From Clostridia bacterium (GTDB taxonomy: Bacteria > Bacillota > Clostridia > UMGS1810), in the NCBI GenBank assembly GCA_017502845.1, contig JAFVUE010000004.1:62001-126000 (forward strand): a stretch of 64,000 nt of DNA, read 5' to 3'. The position numbers and the translations under genes were made by a program. Under the pieces are notes generated by a model, which was given only the letters and a program-made list of their open reading frames with translations, ran no database searches and was not told the origin of the DNA. Below are positions 16,646 through 25,646 of this stretch, piece after piece. The stretch's first letter is position 1, and the number at the start of each line of letters is the position of its first letter.

Positions 16646-19600
16646 ATGTCTCCCACACCGGTTACTATAGATGAATTATTTGCAACGATTGAAGTGCCCG
16701 AAGAACTGTCGGGTGCGAGGATTTATAATGTAAAAGCAAGTGCAATAGACAGGACACTGGAACTCACTCTCTATTCCGAGAAACTTCTGCCCTGCTGGAT
16801 AATAGAGGATTTTAAGGAGATGGCATCGGAAGAGTGCAATCTTTCGTCGCTTATTATCCGTGTAAAATACGAAGGCCTTTCACTTGCAAATATTGATATT
16901 GACGAATATTTCCGCAATCTCGTTTTCTACGTGAATGCTATGGTAAAGGGCGTATCAAGTTTGTTTACCGACAGCACCTGCACATATGAAAACGGTGTGC
17001 TTAAGGTTACCTGTCTTTACGGAACTGCTCTTCTTGAGGAAGCGGGTTGCGATAAACTTATGGAAAAGCTTGTGCACTCACAACTTGGAGAAACAGTCAA
17101 AGTTGAACTTATCGACAATTTCAGCGAAGAACAGTTTGAGATAATGCAACAGGAGGCAATTGACAGTCTGCCTGTTATAGAGGCAACAGAAGAAAAACCC
17201 GAAGAAAAGAAAGAAGAGGACGACGGCCCTGTATTCGGCAAACCCATAAAGGACGAGCCGATTCCTATTAAGATGATAAGCGAAGATATGGGAATGGTAA
17301 CCGTCTGCGGAGAGATATTCGAGATAGATTCCCGTGAACTGCAGAGCGGAAAAACCCTCTATAAATTCTATATAGGGGACAATACATCCGCTTACGGGGT
17401 TACACTCTTTGCAGAGAAGAAACAACTTCCCAAGCTCAAAGACGGCATCAAGAAAAACGCATACCTGAAAGTACGCGGCAGAGTCCGTTATGACAGTTTT
17501 GCCAAAGAGAATGTTCTTATGGTAAACGATATCGAAAAGGCAAAGAAAGTTCTGCGCGAGGACAACGCTGAGGAAAAGAGAGTGGAACTCCATATGCACA
17601 CACAGATGTCTGCAATGGACGGCGTTTCATCTACAAAATCACTTGTAGAAACTGCAATCCGCTGGGGACATAAGGCAATTGCCATCACAGACCACGGCAA
17701 TATTCAGGCATTTCCCGAGGCGATGAACACCGCCGTTAAATTTGACTGGAACGGCGAGGTTGAGAGTCATAAGATAAAGGTTATCTACGGCGTAGAGGCA
17801 TATATAGTAAACGACTCCGTACCCATCACATTCGGCAATACCGATATGGGTTATGACGGGGATTTTGTAGTATTTGATATTGAAACAACGGGACTTCGTC
17901 CCACCAATGACGGCATTACCGAAATCGGTGCCGTTAAAGTGATCGGCGGCAAGATAACGGAAGTATTCAACACATTTGTAAACCCGGAAAAGCCAATCCC
18001 TGAAAAAATCGTACACCTTACAGGTATCACAGATGCAATGGTTGCAGATGCACCCAAGACAGATAAAGCGGTTGCGGATTTCCTCGAATTTTCAAAAGGG
18101 TGTGTTTTAGTCGCTCATAATGCAGGGTTTGACACATCTTTTATCAAGGCGGCTGCAGCTAAATACGGACTTGATTTTTCAAATGCATATATTGACACAC
18201 TTGAACTTTCACGTACACTTGTGAAAGACCTTAAAAACCACAAACTCAACACCCTTACGAAACATTTTGATATAAAACTCGAAAATCACCACCGCGCCTG
18301 TGATGATGCAATGGCAACGGCAGAGGTATTCTTAAAACTCGTTGAGTTGCTTAAAGAGAAAGGGATAGATTCCGTTGAGGAGACAAATTCTGCCCTTGCG
18401 GGAGATACTGACTTGAAATCCCAGAAATCCTATCACGCCACACTTCTTGTCCGTGATTATACGGGTCTTAAAAACCTCTATCATCTTATCTCCAAATCCT
18501 GTATTGAGTACTATCACAAGCGCCCCATTATGCCCAAGAGTTTGATTGAGAAATACAGAGAGGGAATACTCGTTGGTTCTGCCTGTGAAGCAGGTGAACT
18601 TTATAAAGCGGTTTTGGAATCCACAGGAAACGACAAAGAGAAAATATCCAATATAGTAAAATTCTATGATTATCTTGAGATTCAGCCCCTGGGCAATAAC
18701 AAATTTATGATTGCCAACGGCACCGTTTCAAGCGAGGAAGACCTTAAATACTTAAACAAGAAAATCGTTGACCTTGCCCGTGAGCACAATAAACTCATTG
18801 TTGCCGCAGGTGATGTACATTTCTTAAATCCCGAAGACGAAGTTTACCGCCGTATTCTTATGGCAGGTAAGGGCTTTTCGGATGCAGACGATCAGGCGCC
18901 CCTGTACTTACGTACAACAGACGAGATGTTAGCAGAGTTTGACTATCTCGGGGATGAATTAGCAAAAGAACTTGTTATAGAAAACCCATCAAAGATTGCT
19001 GATATGGTTGACTATATAATTCCTATCCCCACCGAAACAGCACCGCCTATTATTGACGGTTCTGATGATGAACTCCGTGAAATGACATACAACACCGCAA
19101 AATCAATCTACGGCGATCCTCTCCCTGACCTTGTCAAGGACAGAATTGACGTAGAACTTTCGTCTATTATTGATAACGGCTACAGCGTTATGTATATCAT
19201 CGCCCAGAAACTCGTTAAGAAATCCAATTCCGACGGTTATCTCGTTGGTTCCCGTGGTTCGGTTGGTTCATCACTCGTTGCGTTCTTCTCGGGTATTACC
19301 GAGGTTAACTCCCTGCCGCCACACCACGTTTGCCCCAACTGCAAACATTCGGAATTCATCCTTGACGGCTCTATCGGTTCGGGGTTTGATATGGAGAACA
19401 AGAATTGCCCCAAATGCGGAACACTCATGAAAAACGACGGCCACGACATTCCCTTTGAAACATTCCTCGGATTCGGCGGCGGTAAAGAGCCCGATATCGA
19501 CCTTAACTTCTCAGGCGAATATCAGGGTAAGATTCATAAATACACAGAAGAACTATTCGGCGAAGGTTACGTTTTCCGTGCAGGTACTATCGGTACTGTT

Positions 19601-20911
19601 GCGGATAAAACGGCTTTCGGCTATGTCAAGAAATATTTTGAAGAACGTGGACAGTATGTAACCAAAGCGGAGATTGCCCGTCTTGTCCGTGGCTGTACAG
19701 GTGTTAAGAATACTACGGGACAACACGCAGGTGGTCTTATGATTATCCCCCGAAACCGTGATGTTCACGAATTTACGCCCATTCAGTATCCTGCAGATAA
19801 GGCGGACAGCGGCGTTATCACAACACATTTCGACTACCATTCCATTTCGGGTAAACTGTTGAAACTTGACCTTCTCGGCCACGATGATCCTACCGTTATC
19901 CGTATGCTTGAGGATTTAACAGGTATCGATGCCAAGAAAATCCCTGCAGGGGATCCCGAAACAATGAGCTTGTTTACTAAAACCGATGCCCTCGGTGTTA
20001 CTCCCGAAGACATCAACAGTAAAGTAGGCACATATGCTATCCCCGAATTCGGTACTAACTTCGTCCGTCAGATGCTTGTGGAAACAGGGCCGACAACATT
20101 CTCCGAGCTTGTTCGTATTTCAGGACTTTCCCACGGTACTGACGTTTGGACAAATAATGCACAGGACCTTGTCCGAAACGGGACTGTTACTCTTAAAGAA
20201 GCAATCTGTACCCGTGATGATATTATGCTCTATCTTATACAGAAAGGCGTTGCCCCCAAATCTTCATTCAAGATAATGGAGATGGTTCGTAAGGGTAAGG
20301 GTTTGACTCCCGAATACGAAGCAGAAATGCGTGAGGCAAAAGTTCCTGAATGGTATATCAAATCCTGTAAAACAATAAAATATATGTTTCCCAAGGCACA
20401 CGCCGTTGCCTATGTTACCATGGCATACAGAATCGCATGGTTCAAGGTGCATTACCCCATCGAATTCTATATGGCGTATTTTTACCGTAAGAGCGATGAA
20501 TTTGATGCCACCACAATGGCACAGGGCAGGGATAAACTTCTGCAGGTCATGAAAGAATATGAAGATAAGGGCAAGGAGATTTCCGCCAAGGATAAGGGTA
20601 TTATAACTGTTATGGAAGTTTGTAACGAGATGTACGCCCGTGGTATAGAATTCCTGCCCATAAATATTTTCACATCTGATGCTTCGAAATTCTTAAAGGT
20701 TGACGGAAAGATATTACCGCCCCTTAACGCTATCCCCGGACTCGGTACTTCTGCAGCGGAGTCAATCGTTGAGGCACGTGAAGAAGCGGAATTTACGTCA
20801 ATAGAGGATATCGTTCAGCGTTCCAAAGCCAATAAAACCGTTTTGGATGTAATGAAGGATATGGGTGCTATGGGCGATCTCCCTGAAAGCAGTCAGATGA
20901 GTTTCTTTTGA
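16646..20911 (+). CDS. polC: DNA polymerase III alpha subunit, PolC type
   Basis: 1421 residues, full length for PolC, the replicative polymerase of Firmicutes. Order: N-terminal domain and OB fold (to about 310); PHP domain beginning ELHMHTQMSAMDG (about 313); inserted DnaQ-like 3'-5' exonuclease with VVFDIETTGL (about 410) and HHRACDDAMAT; remaining PHP; polymerase palm with SRGSVGSS (about 868) and the PDIDLNFSGEYQ catalytic aspartates (about 950); a C4 zinc motif (CPNCKH...CPKCGT) unique to PolC; and the C-terminal HhH and OB part. GAGGATT lies before the ATG. It shares the ispG transcript. Confidence 0.97.
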   Translation: MSPTPVTIDELFATIEVPEELSGARIYNVKASAIDRTLELTLYSEKLLPCWIIEDFKEMASEECNLSSLIIRVKYEGLSLANIDIDEYFRNLVFYVNAMVKGVSSLFTDSTCTYENGVLKVTCLYGTALLEEAGCDKLMEKLVHSQLGETVKVELIDNFSEEQFEIMQQEAIDSLPVIEATEEKPEEKKEEDDGPVFGKPIKDEPIPIKMISEDMGMVTVCGEIFEIDSRELQSGKTLYKFYIGDNTSAYGVTLFAEKKQLPKLKDGIKKNAYLKVRGRVRYDSFAKENVLMVNDIEKAKKVLREDNAEEKRVELHMHTQMSAMDGVSSTKSLVETAIRWGHKAIAITDHGNIQAFPEAMNTAVKFDWNGEVESHKIKVIYGVEAYIVNDSVPITFGNTDMGYDGDFVVFDIETTGLRPTNDGITEIGAVKVIGGKITEVFNTFVNPEKPIPEKIVHLTGITDAMVADAPKTDKAVADFLEFSKGCVLVAHNAGFDTSFIKAAAAKYGLDFSNAYIDTLELSRTLVKDLKNHKLNTLTKHFDIKLENHHRACDDAMATAEVFLKLVELLKEKGIDSVEETNSALAGDTDLKSQKSYHATLLVRDYTGLKNLYHLISKSCIEYYHKRPIMPKSLIEKYREGILVGSACEAGELYKAVLESTGNDKEKISNIVKFYDYLEIQPLGNNKFMIANGTVSSEEDLKYLNKKIVDLAREHNKLIVAAGDVHFLNPEDEVYRRILMAGKGFSDADDQAPLYLRTTDEMLAEFDYLGDELAKELVIENPSKIADMVDYIIPIPTETAPPIIDGSDDELREMTYNTAKSIYGDPLPDLVKDRIDVELSSIIDNGYSVMYIIAQKLVKKSNSDGYLVGSRGSVGSSLVAFFSGITEVNSLPPHHVCPNCKHSEFILDGSIGSGFDMENKNCPKCGTLMKNDGHDIPFETFLGFGGGKEPDIDLNFSGEYQGKIHKYTEELFGEGYVFRAGTIGTVADKTAFGYVKKYFEERGQYVTKAEIARLVRGCTGVKNTTGQHAGGLMIIPRNRDVHEFTPIQYPADKADSGVITTHFDYHSISGKLLKLDLLGHDDPTVIRMLEDLTGIDAKKIPAGDPETMSLFTKTDALGVTPEDINSKVGTYAIPEFGTNFVRQMLVETGPTTFSELVRISGLSHGTDVWTNNAQDLVRNGTVTLKEAICTRDDIMLYLIQKGVAPKSSFKIMEMVRKGKGLTPEYEAEMREAKVPEWYIKSCKTIKYMFPKAHAVAYVTMAYRIAWFKVHYPIEFYMAYFYRKSDEFDATTMAQGRDKLLQVMKEYEDKGKEISAKDKGIITVMEVCNEMYARGIEFLPINIFTSDASKFLKVDGKILPPLNAIPGLGTSAAESIVEAREEAEFTSIEDIVQRSKANKTVLDVMKDMGAMGDLPESSQMSFF

Positions 20912-20936
20912 TAAATAAGCAAAGGAGGAAAAGATT

Positions 20937-21188
20937 ATGGCAAAAAAATCCCCCATCAGCAAAGCAAGGAAAGTAGAAGAAGCAGCTAATGAGAAGTCAG
21001 CGGAAAAGATTGAAAAATTGACGCGTTCCGACCTTCTTATGCACAGGGCAGTTTCGTCTGTGATCGGTAAACTTGCGGGTGTTACGGTTGTAAAATCTTT
21101 TCGCAAAATTAAGTGGGCTCTCGGTACCGTTGCAGGTGCAGGTGCGCTTTATTCCGTGTACAGGCGGTACTTTAAGAAAGAGGATTGA
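20937..21188 (+). CDS. Small basic membrane-associated protein, unknown
   Basis: 83 residues with AAAGGAGG nine bases upstream of the ATG. The N-terminal half is charged and helical (KARKVEEAANEKSAEKIEKL); the C-terminal half has a weakly hydrophobic glycine/alanine stretch (WALGTVAGAGALYSVYRRY) ending in a basic tail, so it may touch the membrane. I do not recognise a family. It sits in the polC operon, 25 bases after polC and three before the pseudouridine synthase gene. Confidence 0.75.
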   Translation: MAKKSPISKARKVEEAANEKSAEKIEKLTRSDLLMHRAVSSVIGKLAGVTVVKSFRKIKWALGTVAGAGALYSVYRRYFKKED

Positions 21189-21191
21189 CAG

Positions 21192-22085
21192 ATGCTTGAA
21201 CTGATATGCACAGAAGGCGGAGTACGCCTTGATAAATATATAGAGATAGACGGATTTTCCCGTTCCCGTATACAAAAACTTATCGACGACGGGTGTGTTT
21301 TAGTCAACGGCGAGGTTGCCAAAGCGAGGGATAAGGTTAAAGACGGGGATGTTATAGAGATTGATGTTCCCGAGGCGGAACCCCTGGATGCACAGCCGGA
21401 GAATATTCCCCTCGATATTGTGTATGAGGACGACCAGCTTCTCGTTATCAATAAACCACAGGGGATGGTTGTTCATCCCGGTGCAGGTAATCACAGCGGA
21501 ACCCTTGTGAATGCACTCCTTTACCATTGCGGCGAGAGTCTTTCGGGCATCGGCGGAGTGGCAAGACCGGGAATTGTCCACAGGATTGATAAAGAAACAT
21601 CGGGACTTCTCCTCGTTGCAAAAACCGACCTTGCCCATAATTCCCTTTCTGAACAGATTAAGGAGAAAACTGCCGCAAGAGAGTATATCTGCTTAACTGA
21701 CGGAAATATGACGATATTAAAGGGTAAGATTGATGCTCCTATCGGCAGACACCCTGCAATCCGCACCAAAATGGCTGTTACTGCGAAAAATTCGAAAAAC
21801 GCAGTTACGCACTTTGAAGTGAAAGAACAATTAAACGGTGCTTCCCTTGTGGAATGTAAGCTCGAAACAGGCAGAACCCACCAGATAAGAGTTCACCTTG
21901 CATATATCGGATTCCCGCTTTTAGGCGATAATGTCTACGGTGCAAAGACCAACTCCTACGGTCTTACAGGTCAGGCACTCCATGCATACCGTATCGGCTT
22001 TAACCACCCCGTAACGGGCGAGAGAATGGAGTTTACGGCAGAACCTCCACAGTATTTTACAGAGTTAATTCAAAAATTAAAATAG
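21192..22085 (+). CDS. RluA-family RNA pseudouridine synthase (RluD-like)
   Basis: 297 residues. An N-terminal S4 RNA-binding domain (RLDKYIEIDGFSRSRIQKLI, GCVLVNGE) precedes the RluA catalytic domain with the hallmark VHRIDKETSGLLLVAK, whose Asp (about residue 140) attacks the uridine; RTHQIRVHLA and LLGDNVYG follow, as in RluD/YlyB. It isomerises uridines in rRNA or tRNA. In many Firmicutes the ylyB gene follows lspA; here it closes the ispG-polC operon. The stop is TAG. Confidence 0.93.
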   Translation: MLELICTEGGVRLDKYIEIDGFSRSRIQKLIDDGCVLVNGEVAKARDKVKDGDVIEIDVPEAEPLDAQPENIPLDIVYEDDQLLVINKPQGMVVHPGAGNHSGTLVNALLYHCGESLSGIGGVARPGIVHRIDKETSGLLLVAKTDLAHNSLSEQIKEKTAAREYICLTDGNMTILKGKIDAPIGRHPAIRTKMAVTAKNSKNAVTHFEVKEQLNGASLVECKLETGRTHQIRVHLAYIGFPLLGDNVYGAKTNSYGLTGQALHAYRIGFNHPVTGERMEFTAEPPQYFTELIQKLK

Positions 22086-22090
22086 ATAAT

Positions 22091-22128
22091 AAAACGACGG
22101 ACTTTTATTAAAAAATCCGTCGTTTTTG
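22091..22128 (+). terminator. Intrinsic terminator of the ispG-polC operon
   Basis: AAACGACGGAC / TCCGTCGTTT stem followed by TTTGTC; also readable in reverse for the convergent gene at 22141. Confidence 0.85.
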
Positions 22129-22140
22129 TCGGTGTTAATA

Positions 22141-22629
22141 TTATCTTGTTGAACCGCAATCTTTACAGAACATTTTGCTGCTTGGATTACGTGATGAACA
22201 TTTAGTGCAGATCCAACCTTCTTCGGACACAGCACCTTTTCCTGCCAAGGGATAAGTTGTGGGTGTGGAAGCGGGGGGAGCGTATGAGGGATATGTGTAT
22301 TCGTATGAAGAATACCTTGTTGAAGGCGGAGTGTATGAGTGGGTGTCTCTGCGTTCAGCAAGTTTGCATCCGAAATAGAAGATAAGTGCAAGACCTAATA
22401 TGAATAAAATCATAGATAATCCTGTCGCAAGTATCTCCGTATTTTTGTATATGTTGTTTGCAGTCTGGGCTGCGGCGTTCTGAATACCTGTGTAAGCATC
22501 TCCGCCGTATGATTCGCGGGATGCGGTGCTTCCGAGACTGTAGTTACATGCTAACAGCACCGAAAATATTATTGAAAGTCCGCCTGATACAATTCCGCAA
22601 ATGCTCATTGCTTTTTTTGCACCGTTCAT
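22141..22629 (-). CDS. Membrane protein with C-terminal zinc ribbon
   Basis: 162 residues. Two hydrophobic segments (about 8-28 and 68-90) flank a short external loop; the C-terminal cytoplasmic tail is rich in Ser, Tyr and Pro and ends in a zinc ribbon (CTKCSSRN...FCKDCGS). It mirrors the zinc-ribbon membrane protein at 7085 but with the order reversed. Function unknown. It leads no visible operon: the lipoprotein gene at 22670 lies upstream on the same strand with a 40-base gap, so the two may share a transcript. Confidence 0.78.
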   Translation of the reverse strand: MNGAKKAMSICGIVSGGLSIIFSVLLACNYSLGSTASRESYGGDAYTGIQNAAAQTANNIYKNTEILATGLSMILFILGLALIFYFGCKLAERRDTHSYTPPSTRYSSYEYTYPSYAPPASTPTTYPLAGKGAVSEEGWICTKCSSRNPSSKMFCKDCGSTR

Positions 22630-22669
22630 AATGATTGCCTCCTGTTATAATAGAAATGTTGATATAGGA

Positions 22670-23095
22670 TTAATCAAAACTAAGCATTCTTTCTGTCTGA
22701 CTCTCTGTTGCAGGTTGCCATTTAACTTTGTTGCCGTTGTCGGCAGTATACTCTAAAGAGGATGATGTTACTTTGACATTTTTAAGAACAGAAACCGGCT
22801 GACCGTCGAGAGCAAACATTTCAATATTGTTGCCGTCGATTGTATATGTACCGCCGTAGTACTCTTCCTCCTCCATATCAAAGAGAATATACTTATCGCC
22901 ATCGAAGAAACACAGACCACTTGCTTCATTTGGAGTTATCCATGCACGTTCAAGATCTGCTGATGTAACCGGCTTGGGTTTTTCAACTTCGATGCTGCTT
23001 TCGGTAGTGTCATCGTTTTTGTTGCCACAGCCAGTAAATACGCCAAGCATCATAACTGCACAAAGCAACAGGCATAATAATTTTTTGATTTTCAT
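22670..23095 (-). CDS. Lipoprotein of unknown function (paralogue of 25100)
   Basis: 141 residues from ATG 23095 with AAAAGGAGG upstream; the longer frame upstream lacks a ribosome site. Lipoprotein signal peptide MKIKKLLCLLLCAVMMLGVF with lipobox FTGC. The mature part is a small beta-rich domain (LCFFDGDKYILFD, GTYTIDGNNIEMF, LEYTADNGNKVKWQ) that reads like a calycin- or DUF-type sheet measuring one property. The protein at 25100-25528 has the same signal peptide pattern, the same domain order and the same TADNGNK/TAKNGNK motif, so the two arose by duplication. Confidence 0.78.
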   Translation of the reverse strand: MKIKKLLCLLLCAVMMLGVFTGCGNKNDDTTESSIEVEKPKPVTSADLERAWITPNEASGLCFFDGDKYILFDMEEEEYYGGTYTIDGNNIEMFALDGQPVSVLKNVKVTSSSLEYTADNGNKVKWQPATESQTERMLSFD

Positions 23096-23207
23096 TTGTA
23101 AAACCTCCTTTTGAGTTATGATATCACATCCGCAATTAAAAATCAAGAATTTTGGGGTGCGCATCAATCGTCAATTGTAGTCTTCTCCGTTTTGTTCTGA
23201 TTACATA

Positions 23208-24224
23208 TCAGGAATTATCATGGGATGCTTTTATCATATCCACTATATAACCGTTACTTTTGTAGGCATAGAAAGTTGCAGTTCTTTTTGTAGTTGATGA
23301 TTGTTTGGTAAGGGAGCCGGTCCTCTCCATATAATGCAAATCGTTTGAATCTTCTGACGGATCTGTGCTGAATCCAAGAGCATATGCTGTGGATCCAAAT
23401 ACGTCGTATGTGATGCGCATTTTATCTGCGGAATAACTATGGTGTACGCGATAATCACCCCTTGTTGCTACATACACATGAGTGAGCATACCTGTTTTCG
23501 GATCCTCTGTTGCACACAGCCAAAGAGCATCCGACGAATTTTCCATAATGTACTCGTGCCGAATGACACCGTCCCGTTCATCATATTGGGCGCGACTATA
23601 TCCCCTTGGTAAAGTGCAAAGCTTCATTGTTGTATAATCGTCGTCACTGGCAATCTTAAGACCGTCATTATAAATCATGATGAATTCATCCAACATCATA
23701 CCAAGATGTACGGGATTGTCATCCTCTTCACAAATGGCGAGGTGGTATATTCGATTAATTACGCTTTCGGGATCAGCAATTATACGGTCTTTAAGGATAA
23801 CTGCTTCAGGTTTTATATTACCTGATTCTGCCATAGAGAAAAGAAAACTTCCTGTCGGCTCACCTTTGTAACTGAAATGCATTTCAAAATAGTCCATGTC
23901 TTCTTTTTTATTGAGATCTTCTAATCCCTTATAACCGAGGAAATCCGTATTGTTTACATTGACGGATGTTTTATAATCTTCGCCTTTATCCTCATATTCT
24001 TTTATAAGTTCGTCAAGAGAAATAAAATCTGTTTCCTGAGAGTATACGGATGGCAGATAATCTTTGATTCTCACATTTGAAATATTGTCATTAATTTTAT
24101 TCATATACTTTGTTGTAGATATATAATCGAAAAGCCCGAATGCATACAAAAAGCATAAACCAACGGCAACCATTGCCGCTATGCCGAGAAACCACTTAAA
24201 ATAAAATTCAAACCCTCTCCTCAT
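23208..24224 (-). CDS. Single-pass membrane protein, unknown
   Basis: 338 residues from ATG 24224, preferred over the ATG six bases upstream because AAAGGAG then lies at normal spacing. One membrane helix (about 10-30) with a long extracytoplasmic domain rich in acidic and aromatic residues; there are no repeats or catalytic motifs that I recognise. The domain contains repeated strand-like stretches (HLGMMLDEFIMIYNDG, HVYVATRGDYRVHHSY). It sits in the block of envelope proteins between 22.1 and 25.5 kb and has its own ribosome site. Confidence 0.72.
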   Translation of the reverse strand: MRRGFEFYFKWFLGIAAMVAVGLCFLYAFGLFDYISTTKYMNKINDNISNVRIKDYLPSVYSQETDFISLDELIKEYEDKGEDYKTSVNVNNTDFLGYKGLEDLNKKEDMDYFEMHFSYKGEPTGSFLFSMAESGNIKPEAVILKDRIIADPESVINRIYHLAICEEDDNPVHLGMMLDEFIMIYNDGLKIASDDDYTTMKLCTLPRGYSRAQYDERDGVIRHEYIMENSSDALWLCATEDPKTGMLTHVYVATRGDYRVHHSYSADKMRITYDVFGSTAYALGFSTDPSEDSNDLHYMERTGSLTKQSSTTKRTATFYAYKSNGYIVDMIKASHDNS

Positions 24225-24386
24225 TTTCATTCTCCTTTATAGATTTGTATGAACATATTTTAACACATTCTGACAAGATGTGCAATATATTTTTAATTAT
24301 AAAAACAAGTATATTTTTGACTATATCATTGTAAGATAAAATAAGTTACAATTTTATTGTAATCTTTCGGCTACGGAGGTGATTGT

Positions 24387-24554
24387 ATGGATTTTATCAT
24401 TAAGAAACCAACAAGTTCCAACAGAACGGTGCGTATGCCCGACGAACTTATAGAAAAACTTGGCAGCATCGCAGCAGACAAAGGTATATCGTTCAATCAA
24501 CTGGTAATTCAATGTTGCGAGTTTGCCCTTGATCATCTGGAAGATAAGAAATAA
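24387..24554 (+). CDS. Small ribbon-helix-helix (Arc/CopG-like) protein
   Basis: 55 residues. GGAGGTGAT lies six bases before the ATG, which is an almost perfect ribosome site and strongly supports translation. The protein reads as an RHH fold: a beta strand RTVRMPDELIEKL, helix A, turn, and helix B ISFNQLVIQCCEFAL. Such proteins bind DNA as dimers through the paired strand and often act as repressors or antitoxins. No toxin gene lies beside it; its stop ends two bases before the end of the convergent gene at 24556. The target is unknown. Confidence 0.75.
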   Translation: MDFIIKKPTSSNRTVRMPDELIEKLGSIAADKGISFNQLVIQCCEFALDHLEDKK

Positions 24555-24555
24555 T

Positions 24556-25008
24556 CTATTCCCCTTTTCCGCATTGGAAGAAGGGGATTTTAATTTCTTC
24601 TGTTTTTCCGTTAATGTTCCCTGTGATGCAGATTTTCGCAGAAATGCTGTCAAAATGGTTTGAGTTAAAAACCTCTCCCGATGATTTGATTATCATAAGT
24701 CCCGTATCGTCTTCTGTGATATTTATAAGGTTATCTCCGTTTACACAGATTGGCATACGTAGTATGTGTGGGTGGATTTTGTATCCCTTATCCGTCGGGT
24801 GGATATATGTACTGTACCAACTGTCATAAAAGGACGGGCCAAGGGGAGTTTCCCCGCAGAATGATATGACGGAATTTTCCCCGTTTGATAAAGGAAATGA
24901 AAAAAGAATCTTTTCTTTATTTGCATCTATGATGTACCTGTGGTTTTCATCCCTGCAATAGATATAGGGAGAATCGTATATAACCTCTTTGTATAACGAT
25001 AAATCCAT
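24556..25008 (-). CDS. Hypothetical protein, cytoplasmic, unknown
   Basis: 150 residues, AAAGGA before ATG 25008, TAG stop. No signal peptide or membrane segment. The sequence is a run of beta strands (YIYCRDENHRYIID, SVISFCGETPLG, GLMIIKSSGEVF, KICITGNINGK) without a motif that I recognise. It converges on the RHH gene with one base between the stop codons. Confidence 0.65.
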   Translation of the reverse strand: MDLSLYKEVIYDSPYIYCRDENHRYIIDANKEKILFSFPLSNGENSVISFCGETPLGPSFYDSWYSTYIHPTDKGYKIHPHILRMPICVNGDNLINITEDDTGLMIIKSSGEVFNSNHFDSISAKICITGNINGKTEEIKIPFFQCGKGE

Positions 25009-25031
25009 AACTGTAATTCCTTTCGCACAAT

Positions 25032-25074
25032 AAAAAACTTCCTGTATGATTATACAAAATAATCACACAGGAAG
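25032..25074 (-). terminator. Intrinsic terminator after the 25100 lipoprotein gene
   Basis: On the minus strand a long ACTTCCTGTGTGATTAT / ATAATCATACAGGAAGT stem is followed by TTTTTTA. Confidence 0.88.
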
Positions 25075-25099
25075 TCCCGTACAAAAAGTACGGTTATTG

Positions 25100-25528
25100 T
25101 TATTTAAGTAAATTTTCTATTCTTTGTACCTGACTGTCGTTTGCTCTTATAAAGGTTGCTTTGTTTCCGTTTTTTGCAGTGTATACCAGAGTGTTGCCGG
25201 TTATAATGACGTCCCTCATCTCGACAAAAGGTTCATAATCAACAAAAGCATCGACCATATTTTTGCCATCTTCAATATAAATCTCGTATGTTCCGATAGC
25301 AGAATTGACTTCATTGCCTGATATTATACCAAATCCGAAATCTCCGTCATTAAATACCATAAATATATTCTCATCTTCGCTGTGAAGCCAGATGGATTCG
25401 ATAGTGTCATCAATATCTACCCATTCGGGATTCGGAACCGTCGATTCTTCTTTTTTACCACAGGCAGTAAATACGCCAAGTATTATAACAGCACAAAGCA
25501 TAATACATAAGATTTTTTTCATTTTCAT
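25100..25528 (-). CDS. Lipoprotein of unknown function (paralogue of 22670)
   Basis: 142 residues from ATG 25528, with AAAGGGGG eight bases upstream. Signal peptide MKMKKILCIMLCAVIILGVF and lipobox FTAC. The mature domain matches the protein at 22670 in order: an acidic linker, an IWLHSEDENIFMVFNDG strand pair, GTYEIYIEDGKN, and a closing LVYTAKNGNKATF motif. The gene is bracketed by two similar short hairpins (25074-25093 and 25622-25641), see findings. Confidence 0.78.
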   Translation of the reverse strand: MKMKKILCIMLCAVIILGVFTACGKKEESTVPNPEWVDIDDTIESIWLHSEDENIFMVFNDGDFGFGIISGNEVNSAIGTYEIYIEDGKNMVDAFVDYEPFVEMRDVIITGNTLVYTAKNGNKATFIRANDSQVQRIENLLK

Positions 25529-25570
25529 AAGTAATTCCCCCTTTTTGAAATATAATAGCATAATTAAATT

Positions 25571-25602
25571 AAAAATGCAACTATATTTTAGTTGCATTTT
25601 AT
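25571..25602 (-). terminator. Intrinsic terminator after the Ser/Thr kinase gene
   Basis: Minus strand AAAATGCAACTA / TAGTTGCATTTTT stem with a five-base loop and a T tail, 45 bases after the kinase stop. Confidence 0.85.
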
Positions 25603-25646
25603 CATATTAAAAAGGAGTATGTCCCGTACTTTTTGTACGGAAAGCA

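Noticed and set aside
24387-25008. Toxin-antitoxin pair (RHH plus convergent gene)
   Set aside because: Such pairs are nearly always co-directional and overlapping; these are convergent, and the second protein has no toxin motif.
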